In this document: piece by piece, positions 52,391 through 60,673 of the stretch
Numbering within the stretch: position 1 is the first letter of the stretch
How the letters are laid out: each line of letters begins with the position of its first letter
Assembly (NCBI RefSeq): GCF_011762045.1
Contig: NZ_JAASQS010000001.1
Span: 521,868 to 585,867 of the forward strand
Source: Rhizomicrobium electricum
GTDB lineage: Bacteria > Pseudomonadota > Alphaproteobacteria > Micropepsales > Micropepsaceae
Reading direction: 5' to 3'
Length of the DNA stretch: 64,000 nt
Translations under genes and position numbers: made by a program
The notes under the pieces: model-generated
Database searches by the model: none
What the model saw: the letters and a program-made list of their open reading frames with translations, nothing else
Told to the model about the DNA's origin: nothing

Positions 52391-52927
52391 ATGATGCGGA
52401 TGGGCGTTGCGGTCGTGGCGGTGCTGCTGTGCGGAGCCGCGGTGGCGGGACCTTCGGGCGACAAGTTCAAGTGCGGCGGCGATGAAAAAACCTGGCGGGT
52501 CGATCTCTCCATCGCGGCGGCGCCGCGGCTGGACTGTGCGGGGCTGAAGGCCGTCGTCAAAGCCTTCGCCTTGCTCGACGAGCGCGACCTTCCCAATTCG
52601 CAGGCCGGCGGGCGGCCCAAGAAAATGGACTATTATCCCCGGACCGCGACGAGCCTGCTCAAAGCCTTGCGCCAAGGCGACGGCGCGGCCGGTCCGGGGT
52701 GCCTCGCGCTGCGCGAGGCGGTGGCGAAGACCTCGGACTCGTCGGTCGCCTTGCACGGGATCGAACTCGTCACGCTGATCGACAACAAGGCGGGCACCTG
52801 CACCAAGGGACTGCGGGCGGCGCTCGGCGACAATCCCGATGCCCTCGGCGTTCTGGAGCAAGCCGCCGACCTGTGCGAGGGCCGCAAAGAAGCCCACTGC
52901 GCCCTGCTCCGCGCGCAGGCAAAATAA
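52391..52927 (+). CDS. Secreted protein of unknown function
   Basis: 178 residues. Signal peptide MMRMGVAVVAVLLCGAAVAG, then a soluble domain with six cysteines (KCGG, LDCAG, PGCLAL, GTCTKG, DLCEG, HCALL), spaced as if for disulfides, in helical repeats. GGGGGA precedes the start; Met2 or Met4 could also be used. No family recognised. It stands alone between the repeat element and the chemoreceptor. Confidence 0.72.
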   Translation: MMRMGVAVVAVLLCGAAVAGPSGDKFKCGGDEKTWRVDLSIAAAPRLDCAGLKAVVKAFALLDERDLPNSQAGGRPKKMDYYPRTATSLLKALRQGDGAAGPGCLALREAVAKTSDSSVALHGIELVTLIDNKAGTCTKGLRAALGDNPDALGVLEQAADLCEGRKEAHCALLRAQAK

Positions 52928-53166
52928 GTCCTTCAGGGCTCCACGCCAGTGCCGTCCCGGCGCGATAACGCGCGGGATTTCCGGCAGGCCGAGTGTCTGC
53001 GCCCGGCGCCACAACCGGAAGTTTTTCGACCTGTAAGTAGAAACACTTAGCGGGCTTCAAAAGCTCCCATCGGGCACACCGTACACGCGATATCAACGAA
53101 ATCCCGGCAATGTTGACAGCAAGGAAGGCGAGCGTTTCGCGCGCGCCGTGTCAGGGACATGTCAAA

Positions 53167-55053
53167 ATGAATTTCAAGGATTGGACCGTCAGCAAAAAGC
53201 TCCTGGGCGCCTTCGCCTGCGTGCTGATTACGACGATGGCATTGGGCGGCTTCGCCGTTCTGCAGCTCGCGAACATGAACAGCCAGACCGATGTTCTGAG
53301 CGGCCATTGGGTCCCAGCCATGAAGGCGCTGTCGCAGTTCCAGTACAGCTCGACCCGCTTCCGCTCCTATTCGAGCAGCTATCTCCTGCCCGGCACCGAC
53401 GCGGAACACGAGAATACGTTGAAGCTGCTCAAGAAGGCCGAAGTGGCCGCCGACGAGGCGCTGGCCCAGTTCACCAGCCTTGCCTCCTCCGCCGAAGACC
53501 GGCAGATCGCCGCCAAACTGCAAGAGACGTGGTCCGCCTACAAGCCGCTGCGCGAGGAACAGGTCGCACTTTATAAGTCCGGCGGCCTCGACAAGGCGGC
53601 AGCCTATTTCATGGGCCCGATGCGCAAGAGCTTCAAAGCCCTGACCGAAGCGACCGACACGGCCTACGAATACAGCACCAACGGCGCCGCCGCAGCGGGC
53701 CAGGAAAGCGAAAACATCTTCTACTCGTCCAAACTGTTCGTGTTCGTGGCGATCGGCCTTGCCATGGCCCTGTGCGCCGCCGCCTGGTATTTCATGAACC
53801 GGGTGATCGCGATGCCGCTCACCAACATGACCGACGCGATGGACGAACTCGCCCGCGGCAATCTCCAAGCCCACGTTCCGCATGCCGATCAGCAGGACGA
53901 AATCGGCAAGCTCGCGGGGGCGATGACCACGTTCAAGAACCAGCTCGCCCAGGCCGAGGAAGCCAAGGAACAGCAGACCCAGGTGATCGTCTCTTCGATC
54001 GGCACCGGTCTCGATCATCTCGCCAAGGGCGACCTCACCCATCGCGTCACCGCCGACCTCACCGGCGCCTTTGCCAAGCTGAAGGAAGACTTCAACTCGG
54101 CGATGGAACGCCTGCAAGGCACGATCAAGAACGTGCTCGGCTCGGCGCACCAGATCGCCTACAACGCCGGCGAAATCTCGACGGCCGCCGACGACCTGTC
54201 GCATCGCACCGAACACCAGGCCGCCAGCATCGAAGAAACCGCTGCGGCGCTCGAGGAAATCACCGCCACCGTCAAGAAGACCGCCACCAACGCCAAGGCC
54301 GCCTCGCAGAGCGTGGCCGGGACCAAGGATGCGGCCGAGAACGGCGGACGCGTGGTCGAAACCGCCGTCAAGGCGATGGACGCCATCGCGCAGTCGTCGA
54401 AGCAGATCACCGACATCATCGGCGTGATCGACGAGATCGCCTTCCAGACCAACCTCCTGGCCTTGAACGCCGGCGTCGAAGCCGCGCGCGCCGGTGAAGC
54501 CGGCAAGGGTTTCGCGGTGGTGGCGAGCGAAGTGCGGGCGCTGGCGCAGCGCTCGAGCGAAGCCGCCAAGCAGATCAAGGCGCTCATCAATACGTCGAGC
54601 GAGCATGTCGGCGACGGCGTGAAATACGTCGGCGAGACCGGCGAAGCGCTGAAGCGGATCGTCGACCAGGTGCTGCAGATCAACAGTCTGATCGGCGAAA
54701 TGGCGCTGGCGGCCGAGCAGCAATCGACCGGCATCGAAGAAGTCAATTCTGCGGTCAACCAGATGGATCAGGTGACGCAGCAGAACGCCGCCATGGTGGA
54801 AGAGTCGACGGCGGCCTCGCGCAATCTGGCGGACGAAACCAAGGTGCTGACCGATCTGGTCGGCTTCTTCTCGGTCGGCGATACGCATCTCGCCACGCCC
54901 GTGGCCCGGACGGCCACGCCGCGCACCACGCTCAAACCGGCGGCAAAACCAGCGGCGAAGCCGGTGGCCAAGCCAGCCGCGAAAGTCGCGGCCGCAGGCG
55001 GCGGACGGGCTCCGGCGACGCGCACCAGCGACGACGACTGGACCGAGTTCTAG
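53167..55053 (+). CDS. Methyl-accepting chemotaxis protein
   Basis: 628 residues. First membrane helix (about 11-32), a four-helix-bundle periplasmic sensor (about 35-190), second helix (about 193-213), HAMP, then the MA signalling domain with the hairpin tip [38 protein letters not shown] Lys/Pro/Ala-rich linker ([17 protein letters not shown]) precedes a DDDWTEF tail that resembles the WxxF docking pentapeptide for CheR/CheB. ATG at 53167 (MNFKDWTV). Ligand unknown. No CheA or CheW in the window. Confidence 0.94.
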   Translation: MNFKDWTVSKKLLGAFACVLITTMALGGFAVLQLANMNSQTDVLSGHWVPAMKALSQFQYSSTRFRSYSSSYLLPGTDAEHENTLKLLKKAEVAADEALAQFTSLASSAEDRQIAAKLQETWSAYKPLREEQVALYKSGGLDKAAAYFMGPMRKSFKALTEATDTAYEYSTNGAAAAGQESENIFYSSKLFVFVAIGLAMALCAAAWYFMNRVIAMPLTNMTDAMDELARGNLQAHVPHADQQDEIGKLAGAMTTFKNQLAQAEEAKEQQTQVIVSSIGTGLDHLAKGDLTHRVTADLTGAFAKLKEDFNSAMERLQGTIKNVLGSAHQIAYNAGEISTAADDLSHRTEHQAASIEETAAALEEITATVKKTATNAKAASQSVAGTKDAAENGGRVVETAVKAMDAIAQSSKQITDIIGVIDEIAFQTNLLALNAGVEAARAGEAGKGFAVVASEVRALAQRSSEAAKQIKALINTSSEHVGDGVKYVGETGEALKRIVDQVLQINSLIGEMALAAEQQSTGIEEVNSAVNQMDQVTQQNAAMVEESTAASRNLADETKVLTDLVGFFSVGDTHLATPVARTATPRTTLKPAAKPAAKPVAKPAAKVAAAGGGRAPATRTSDDDWTEF

Positions 55054-55128
55054 GAACTTTTCATTTGGTCGCGCTTCTTTTCCGATAACCGGTTCCCACG
55101 TATCGGGAAGCGCTCCACGGAGGGGGCG

Positions 55129-56811
55129 TTATGCCCCCTTCCACGACTGCCAGAAGGCGCGTTCCTCGCTGTCCGGATCGTCCGCCACCTGACACTCGGT
55201 GTTGATGAGCATGGTGGCGCGCCGGGCGGTGTCGTACCGCGGCCATTGCGGCTGGCCCACCGCGGTTGGCACGGCATTGCGGGCGAACGAGGTGAAATAG
55301 CTCGACATCGCCGCCGAGGCTTGGGCCAGTCCCGGTCCCTGCCCTTGCAGATCCCTGATCTCGTAATTGTAGAAGACCAGCGAGATGTCGGAGGCGTGTC
55401 CGGCGCGGAAAATCCAGTCGGTGTCTTTGATCGGAACGTTCGACTGGTAATCGTAGCGATAGCGATAGACCGGCGCCGGCTGCTGCGACTTCAAATCGGC
55501 GATCTTCACCGTGCCGTTGCCGAAGCTCATCGCGGTCATGATCGCGATGCCGAGTTCGGGCGCGGTCGCCTGCGGCCGCGTCTTCTTGTAGAGCGCGATG
55601 ATGGCGTCGGCGGCGCTGCCGATCTGCTGATGCGCCAGCGCGGTCAAGCCCGCTTCGTCGCTCTTGAAGAACGCCGGGTTGTCGCGCACGAAGAACGTCG
55701 CCTCGTCGCGCGCGTTGCCGATCAACAGCGGCACGTTGGCGGCAATCGCCGGCGCGGCCGGATCGAACGGATCGGCGGGCAGCGCCACGCCATCCACCAC
55801 CGGAGCCCAATTGCCGGGCACGTCCTGCCCCAATCCGCCTCCGGACGCCGGGCCCGGATGCCTGGCGGCGTATGCGGCCGTCGCCGTACCGAGCGGGCCT
55901 TTCGGGCCTTGCATCTGGAGGGCGAGAAGTTTTTCGCCGGGCACGTCGAGCAGCTTGGCCGGATCGGAAATGCCAAGACCGGCGAGCACGCGGCGCGCGG
56001 TTTCGGTGCCGGACTCTTTCGAGATGCCGCGCAGCATCGGGCCGCTCTGCACCGCCGCCTTATGGAACAGCCCCTGCGCCGCGGGCATCGCCATCACCGC
56101 GCAGGTCTTGGCACCGCCGCCGGACTCGCCGAACACCATTACGTTACCGGGATCGCCGCCGAACGTCGCGATGTTCTGCTTGATCCACTGCAAAGCCGCG
56201 ACAATGTCGAGCTGACCGCAATTGCCGGACTGGGCATATTCGGGCCCGAGCAATTCGCCGAGATAGAGATAGCCGAACAGGCCGAGGCGATGATTGATCG
56301 CCACCACCACGACGTCATAGGTCGCGGCGAGATGCGAGCCGTCCTGGATGTTCTGACCGCCGGAGCCGGCCGTAAAGCCGCCGCCGTGCAGATAGACCAT
56401 CACCGGCCGCTTGCCGCCGTCCTTCACCGCGGGCGTCCACACGTTCAGCACCAGACAGTCTTCGCTGTAGGCCGGTTCGTGCTCGCCATAGGTGCCACCG
56501 GGCGCCTGCAATGCCGGCGAACCGAGGCGGGTGGCATCGCGCACGCCCGTCCACGGCGTCACCGGCGGCGGCGCCTTGAAGCGGTTCTTGCCCGATACCG
56601 GACCGGCATAGGGAATGCCCTTGAACGCCAGCGCCCCGCGGCTGTGCCCGCCACGGATCTTTCCGCTGGCGATCTCGACCTCGAGAAACGGCTCCACGGT
56701 TTGGGTCGGCCAAGCGGGCGCTTCGGCCCGAGCCGGAAGCCACAGATGCGGTACCGCCACGGCGGCCCCTCCGATCTGCAACAGCGTGCGACGACGGATA
56801 GAATACACCAT
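55129..56811 (-). CDS. Carboxylesterase type B, Tat-exported
   Basis: 560 residues. Twin-arginine-type signal (MVYSIRRRTLLQIGGAAVAV). Oxyanion HGGGF (142-146), nucleophile Ser230 in FGESGGGAKT, Glu and His of the triad later (GHASDISLVF). Hydrolyses carboxylic esters in the periplasm. Start at 56811 has GGGAG upstream. Its stop codon lies in a GGGGGC-GTTAT-GCCCCC hairpin (55122-55138) without a T run. Confidence 0.9.
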   Translation of the reverse strand: MVYSIRRRTLLQIGGAAVAVPHLWLPARAEAPAWPTQTVEPFLEVEIASGKIRGGHSRGALAFKGIPYAGPVSGKNRFKAPPPVTPWTGVRDATRLGSPALQAPGGTYGEHEPAYSEDCLVLNVWTPAVKDGGKRPVMVYLHGGGFTAGSGGQNIQDGSHLAATYDVVVVAINHRLGLFGYLYLGELLGPEYAQSGNCGQLDIVAALQWIKQNIATFGGDPGNVMVFGESGGGAKTCAVMAMPAAQGLFHKAAVQSGPMLRGISKESGTETARRVLAGLGISDPAKLLDVPGEKLLALQMQGPKGPLGTATAAYAARHPGPASGGGLGQDVPGNWAPVVDGVALPADPFDPAAPAIAANVPLLIGNARDEATFFVRDNPAFFKSDEAGLTALAHQQIGSAADAIIALYKKTRPQATAPELGIAIMTAMSFGNGTVKIADLKSQQPAPVYRYRYDYQSNVPIKDTDWIFRAGHASDISLVFYNYEIRDLQGQGPGLAQASAAMSSYFTSFARNAVPTAVGQPQWPRYDTARRATMLINTECQVADDPDSEERAFWQSWKGA

Positions 56812-56896
56812 GGCTCCCACTCCTGAGCATTCCCTGGCGTAGTTTCTCACGTTCGCCGGCCGCTTGCAGTAGCGGAGTGATCCACTAGCGCAGGTG

Positions 56897-57145
56897 TTAC
56901 CGGTCGTAGTCGTGCCGGCTGGAATAGAACAGCAGCGCCATCAGCCCGGCCCCCACGACGATGGTAACCACCACCCCCAAGACCAGGAAGATCCAGCCCG
57001 CCGGACTCATCGCGACGCCGGACATATCGCGCCAAGCATCCGTTGCGTAAACGACGGCGGCGACGAGAAAACCGGCCAGTACGGCCAGCGTGATCCAGCC
57101 CCCCAGCCCCAGGCGCAACTTCGGTTTGTTTTCCATGCGACCCAT
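56897..57145 (-). CDS. Small two-helix membrane protein, unknown function
   Basis: 82 residues (or 79 from a Met at 57136). Helices WITLAVLAGFLVAAVVYAT and WIFLVLGVVVTIVVGAGLMALLF flank a short acidic loop; basic N-terminus (MENKPKLRLGLGG) and polar SSRHDYDR tail. Fold is a hairpin with both ends cytoplasmic. Upstream of the carboxylesterase on the same strand, 85 bp apart. No family assigned. Confidence 0.68.
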   Translation of the reverse strand: MGRMENKPKLRLGLGGWITLAVLAGFLVAAVVYATDAWRDMSGVAMSPAGWIFLVLGVVVTIVVGAGLMALLFYSSRHDYDR

Positions 57146-57353
57146 TCCGGCTGGATGACAACGAATTAACGCCCGGCCGGTCTATTCGAACCCGAACGGC
57201 CTGCGCCAACATCAGGTTGCCAAAATCGGCTGGCCCAATCCAGCCTCAGTCCCCGCAAAGGGAGACAGAGGAGGGCCGTTGGCGGCCGGTGCGTTTCAGG
57301 CGATGATTCGCCGTTGGTGATTCGTCCGGACGACTGCAAGAGGAGTACCGTTG

Positions 57354-57956
57354 ATGAAAAGACGTGAGCTGATGCATGGACTGCTGTTGGGCGCGCTTGC
57401 GGCCGGCATGTCCCCCCTGCCCGCGTTCGCGGATGAAGAGGATCGGGAAAGCGACAAGTCCGGCGATCTGGACGAAACCTTCTCGGAAAACGAAATCACC
57501 CGGTCGGCGGCGGACTTCTTCGGCATCGCCACCGAGGCCACCGCCAAGGCGGTGCAGCGCGTGTTCCGCGACCAGGGCCGCCCCGATGCCTACGTCAAGG
57601 GCGACGAGGGTTCGGGCGCGTTCGTGGTCGGTCTGCGCTACGGTTCGGGCTGGCTGATCCGCAAGAACCACGAGCCGAAGAAAGTCTACTGGCGCGGCCC
57701 GTCGATCGGCTTCGATGTCGGCGGCAATGCCTCGAAGGTGTTCACGCTGGTCTACAATCTCAAGACCGAGAAGCGCCTCTATCACCGCTTCCCCGGCGTC
57801 GAAGGCTCCTACTACTTCATCGCCGGTATCGGCGTTCTCTATATGCGCCGCAGCGGCGTCACCATCGCCCCGATGCGAACCGGCGTGGGCCTGAGGGCCG
57901 GCGTCAACGCGCAGTACCAGGAATTCACCGAAACGCGCGACTGGTTCCCGCTCTAA
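57354..57956 (+). CDS. eipA: EipA family envelope integrity protein (DUF1134)
   Basis: 200 residues. Signal peptide (1-25, ending AFA) and the DUF1134 fold: FSENEITRSAADFFGIATEATAKAVQRVF, GDEGSGAFVVGLRYGSGWL, YWRGPSIGFDVGGNASKVFTLVYNL and RRSGVTIAPMRTGVGLRAGVNAQYQEFT. In Brucella and Caulobacter-related genomes EipA is a periplasmic protein needed for envelope integrity and LPS-related fitness. ATG at 57354 after AAGAGGAG. A strong terminator follows at 57978. Confidence 0.92.
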   Translation: MKRRELMHGLLLGALAAGMSPLPAFADEEDRESDKSGDLDETFSENEITRSAADFFGIATEATAKAVQRVFRDQGRPDAYVKGDEGSGAFVVGLRYGSGWLIRKNHEPKKVYWRGPSIGFDVGGNASKVFTLVYNLKTEKRLYHRFPGVEGSYYFIAGIGVLYMRRSGVTIAPMRTGVGLRAGVNAQYQEFTETRDWFPL

Positions 57957-57977
57957 GCCTGCGGCACACCACATAAG

Positions 57978-58015
57978 AAAAGGGGCCGGCGGTGACGACC
58001 GTCGGCCCCTTTTTT
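57978..58015. terminator. Rho-independent terminator between eipA and secF
   Basis: AAAAGGGGCCG and CGGCCCCTTTT arms (about 57978-57988 and 58003-58013) with additional pairing inside, followed by T residues on the plus side and A residues before on the left, so it can end both convergent transcripts. Confidence 0.85.
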
Positions 58016-58035
58016 CATATCGGCGATCGGCCCGT

Positions 58036-58980
58036 TCAGGCCGCCGCTTCGGCCTTTTCCTCGATGCTCCCGGCCGGCTTGGGCAGGTAGAGCAACAGAG
58101 CCGCGGCGACGTAGGTCGACGAGAAGGTGCCGACCACGATGCCGAACAGGATCGAACCGGTGAACTCCTCGAGCGCCGGCACGAAGAAATAGAGCGGAAT
58201 GATCGAGAGGGCGGTCGCCACCGAGGTCAGGATCGTCCGCGTCAGCATCTGGTTGGTGGAGAGGTTGATCAACTCGGGCAGCGGCATGCGCTTGTACTTG
58301 CGCCGGTTCTCGCGCAGCCGATCGAACACCACCACGGTGTCGTTGATCGAATAGCCGGCCAGCGTCAAGAGCGCGGCGATCGAAGTCAGCGTGAAGTCGA
58401 GATGCAGGATGCTGAACAGACCCGCGGTGACGAACACGTCGTGACCGGTCGCGAAGGCGGCGCTGATGCCGTATTGCCATTCGAAGCGGAAGGCCACCCA
58501 CAGCGCGATCATGATGACCGCAAGGATCGCCGCGTAGATACCGCCGCGGAACAACTCACCCGAAACCTTGGCGCCGATCACCTGGGTGTTGAGATATTTA
58601 TAGCTCGTGCCCATCTTGTCTTTGATCTTCTGCGCCGCGACGTTGTAGTCCTGATTGGCGTTCGGCTGGACGCGGATCATCAGGCACGAAAACGCCGGCG
58701 TCGAACACGGGCCGCCGCTGGTGGTCTGGATCACCGTGTCGTTGAAGCCGAGCGATGCGATCTCGGAGCGGACTTTCGCCACCTGAGACTCGCTGATCGT
58801 GTAAGGCGCCTTGGCCTGCACCTCGACGCCGCCGGTGAAGTCGAGGCCGAGATTGAAGCCGTGGAAAAAGATCGAAAGGATCGAGACCAGCAGCAGAAGC
58901 CCGTCGACCGCAAACGCATAATAGCGCGCGCCGATGAAGTTGATGTTCGTGGCTTCCGGGAGAAATCTGAGCAGAGGCAT
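58036..58980 (-). CDS. secF: Protein translocase subunit SecF
   Basis: 314 residues, six membrane helices plus periplasmic P1 domain. Marks are NLGLDFTGGVEVQAK, the P1 region QVAKVRSEIASLGF, RFEWQYGISAAFATGHDVFVTAGLFSIL and LAGYSINDTVVVFDRLRENRRKYK. With SecD it drives late steps of Sec export using the proton gradient. No secD lies beside it in this window; downstream and upstream genes are unrelated. ATG at 58980. Confidence 0.95.
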   Translation of the reverse strand: MPLLRFLPEATNINFIGARYYAFAVDGLLLLVSILSIFFHGFNLGLDFTGGVEVQAKAPYTISESQVAKVRSEIASLGFNDTVIQTTSGGPCSTPAFSCLMIRVQPNANQDYNVAAQKIKDKMGTSYKYLNTQVIGAKVSGELFRGGIYAAILAVIMIALWVAFRFEWQYGISAAFATGHDVFVTAGLFSILHLDFTLTSIAALLTLAGYSINDTVVVFDRLRENRRKYKRMPLPELINLSTNQMLTRTILTSVATALSIIPLYFFVPALEEFTGSILFGIVVGTFSSTYVAAALLLYLPKPAGSIEEKAEAAA

Positions 58981-59183
58981 GAAGTTAGGCTTCCAGATGG
59001 ACCGGCGAGGAATAGACGCAAAGGCCCGTTCCGACAAGGCGGCGAACCCCGCCCCTTGCCAACTGGGGCCTTGGCAGCGGATTTTCCAGCAACCTGCGGC
59101 AAAATGACTAGATCTCACAGCACAGGGTTGGCAATCAAGGCCGGCACACCCCACTTAACCCTCAGCAGCACATCCGGGCGACC

Positions 59184-59795
59184 ATGGAGCAATTTGCCAC
59201 CGACGTTCTCGCCTTCATCCGGACCCATCCCGAGATGGCGGCCCTGGTCATCGGGTTCACCGCGTTCGCCGAAAGTTTCGCTTTCGTCAGCTTCTTCTTC
59301 CCCGGCTTCGCCATCCTGGTGGCGGCCGGCGCCATGGTGCAGGCCGGACTGATCGATCCCGTAGCGGCGGCTTTGGCCGGCGCTGCCGGAGCGGCGCTGG
59401 GCGATGCGGTGTCGTATTGGATCGGCATCAAGTTCGGTCACATGCTGCCCGATGCGTGGCCCTTCCGCCGCCATCCGGACGCGCTCGAACAAGGCGCGAC
59501 GTTCTTCAAAAAATGGGGCTGGCCAAGCGTCTTCATCGGCCGTTTCTTCGGCCCGTTGCGCGCCTTCGTACCCTTGGCGGCCGGCATCTGCCGGATGCCG
59601 CTGGTACCGTTCATGGCCGCCAACGTGATCTCCGCAGTGGTGTGGGCACCGGCGCTGCTGTTTTCCGGTTATGTGATCGGCACCATTGCCCGCAGCGGCT
59701 GGTCGATCGAACAGAAGGCATTGGCGGCAGGCGCCGCATTGGCGGCGTTCGCGGGCCTAGTCTGGCTGTCGCGGAAAATCTTCAAGACGGGATGA
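59184..59795 (+). CDS. DedA/VTT-family membrane protein
   Basis: 203 residues with five or so hydrophobic segments and the DedA core FFFPGFAILVAAGAMVQAGLIDP, GDAVSYWIGIKFG and FIGRFFGPLRAFVPLAAGICRMP (the conserved ExxxPxxPGE/RxxPxxR-like half-sites). Members move or flip undecaprenyl phosphate or phospholipids in the membrane. ATG at 59184. Diverges from secF across 203 bp. Confidence 0.9.
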   Translation: MEQFATDVLAFIRTHPEMAALVIGFTAFAESFAFVSFFFPGFAILVAAGAMVQAGLIDPVAAALAGAAGAALGDAVSYWIGIKFGHMLPDAWPFRRHPDALEQGATFFKKWGWPSVFIGRFFGPLRAFVPLAAGICRMPLVPFMAANVISAVVWAPALLFSGYVIGTIARSGWSIEQKALAAGAALAAFAGLVWLSRKIFKTG

Positions 59796-59910
59796 CGTTC
59801 GCGAGACGATCACATTCGCGTGCGCCCTTGCCCCCATCACAACCGAAATCGATCGGACACACGGAAACGTGAGGTCCGGCAGATCGCGAATTTTCCTGCA
59901 TATTTTCGTT

Positions 59911-59923
59911 TGTAAGTCTTACA
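59911..59923. promoter_or_regulatory. Palindrome TGTAAGTCTTACA, candidate operator
   Basis: A perfect 13-bp palindrome about 145 bp upstream of the small ORF at 60067. Size and AT-rich arms fit a MarR-type site, and a MarR-like gene follows at 60302; the assignment is inference. Confidence 0.4.
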
Positions 59924-60066
59924 TCGCCGCCGCGGGCACTAGTAGAGATCTGCAATAGAATTGCGAAAATGCTTTCAACCTCGCAGCTATTTGACTGCTT
60001 GCCGCATGCAATTTTTCGAAGATGAACTTATATCTCTTTCATGCGCCGCGCGTGGAGGGATAGCCA

Positions 60067-60267
60067 ATGAAGTTACGCGCTCAGTTCGTGGTCGACGTGA
60101 CGGCCACCGACTACGTTCAAGCAGCCGACCACCAGAAGCGTCTTGGGGCGTTCCTGGAAGAGATCAAGCGTCAGTATACCGACGCGACTTTGACGATCCG
60201 GGAACGGCGCAAGCCGAAGCTCGTACGCCGACCACGTGAGGAGGACAGCCTCGCGATATCCGAATGA
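60067..60267 (+). CDS. Small basic protein of unknown function
   Basis: 66 residues, MKLRAQFVVDVTATDYVQAADHQKRLGAFLEEIKRQYTDATLTIRERRKPKLVRR. A beta-alpha-beta-like N-terminal pattern with a highly basic C-terminal half. GGAGGGA 6 nt before the ATG is the best ribosome-binding site in this area. It is 34 bp upstream of the MarR-like gene, so probably one operon. No family recognised; nucleic-acid binding or regulation is plausible from charge only. Confidence 0.68.
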   Translation: MKLRAQFVVDVTATDYVQAADHQKRLGAFLEEIKRQYTDATLTIRERRKPKLVRRPREEDSLAISE

Positions 60268-60301
60268 CGAGAGCCAAACCTCACAATCGTAAGGCCTCGC
60301 C

Positions 60302-60616
60302 GTGAAGATCGCTGCAAGACTTGCCACCGCCCTGAATACCGTCTCGCGCCGCTGTGAGGACGACAACCTCGGTTGCATCACCGTCTTCCTGTGCGTGTGC
60401 GAACACAACGGAATCTGCATCAAGGACATCGTCCACCTCTGCGGCCTGAGCGAGGCCAAGGTTTCGCGCTCGGTCGAATCCCTGCGCCTGTCGGGCCGCC
60501 AGGGCCTAGTCGACGTCCACCGCCACCCCACCGACGGCCGCAAGCGGCTCGTCTTTCTCACCGACGACGGCGAAGCGCTGCGCGCCGAGATGGAATGCCT
60601 GTTCCAAGGCGCCTGA
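60302..60616 (+). CDS. MarR-like winged-helix regulator (short)
   Basis: 104 residues, shorter than typical MarR (about 140) because the N-terminal and C-terminal dimerisation helices are reduced. Recognition region GICIKDIVHLCGLSEAKVSRSVESLRLSGRQGLVDVHRHPTDGRKRLVFLTDDGEALRAEM shows the HTH and the beta-hairpin wing (DGRKRLVFLTDDG). GTG start at 60302. Three cysteines at DDNLGCITVFLCVCEHNGIC may sense redox. Located just before the TonB receptor, which runs the other way. Confidence 0.82.
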   Translation: MKIAARLATALNTVSRRCEDDNLGCITVFLCVCEHNGICIKDIVHLCGLSEAKVSRSVESLRLSGRQGLVDVHRHPTDGRKRLVFLTDDGEALRAEMECLFQGA

Positions 60617-60628
60617 CGCGCATAAAAA

Positions 60629-60652
60629 AGCGGCGGGCCGAAGCCCGCCGCT
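60629..60652 (-). terminator. Rho-independent terminator of the TonB receptor gene
   Basis: AGCGGCGGGC (60629-60638) and GCCCGCCGCT (60643-60652) with a four-base CGAA loop, followed on the minus strand by TTTTTT. Also usable by the rightward regulator gene. Confidence 0.88.
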
Positions 60653-60673
60653 GAAGTTCACACAAAAGTTCGC

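Noticed and set aside
53047..54888. 613-residue frame on the minus strand
   Set aside because: Antisense of the chemoreceptor; repetitive composition mirrors the coiled-coil codons.
55122..55138. GGGGGC-GTTAT-GCCCCC hairpin as a terminator
   Set aside because: No T run on either strand, and it overlaps the carboxylesterase stop codon; it may be only a stem in the message.
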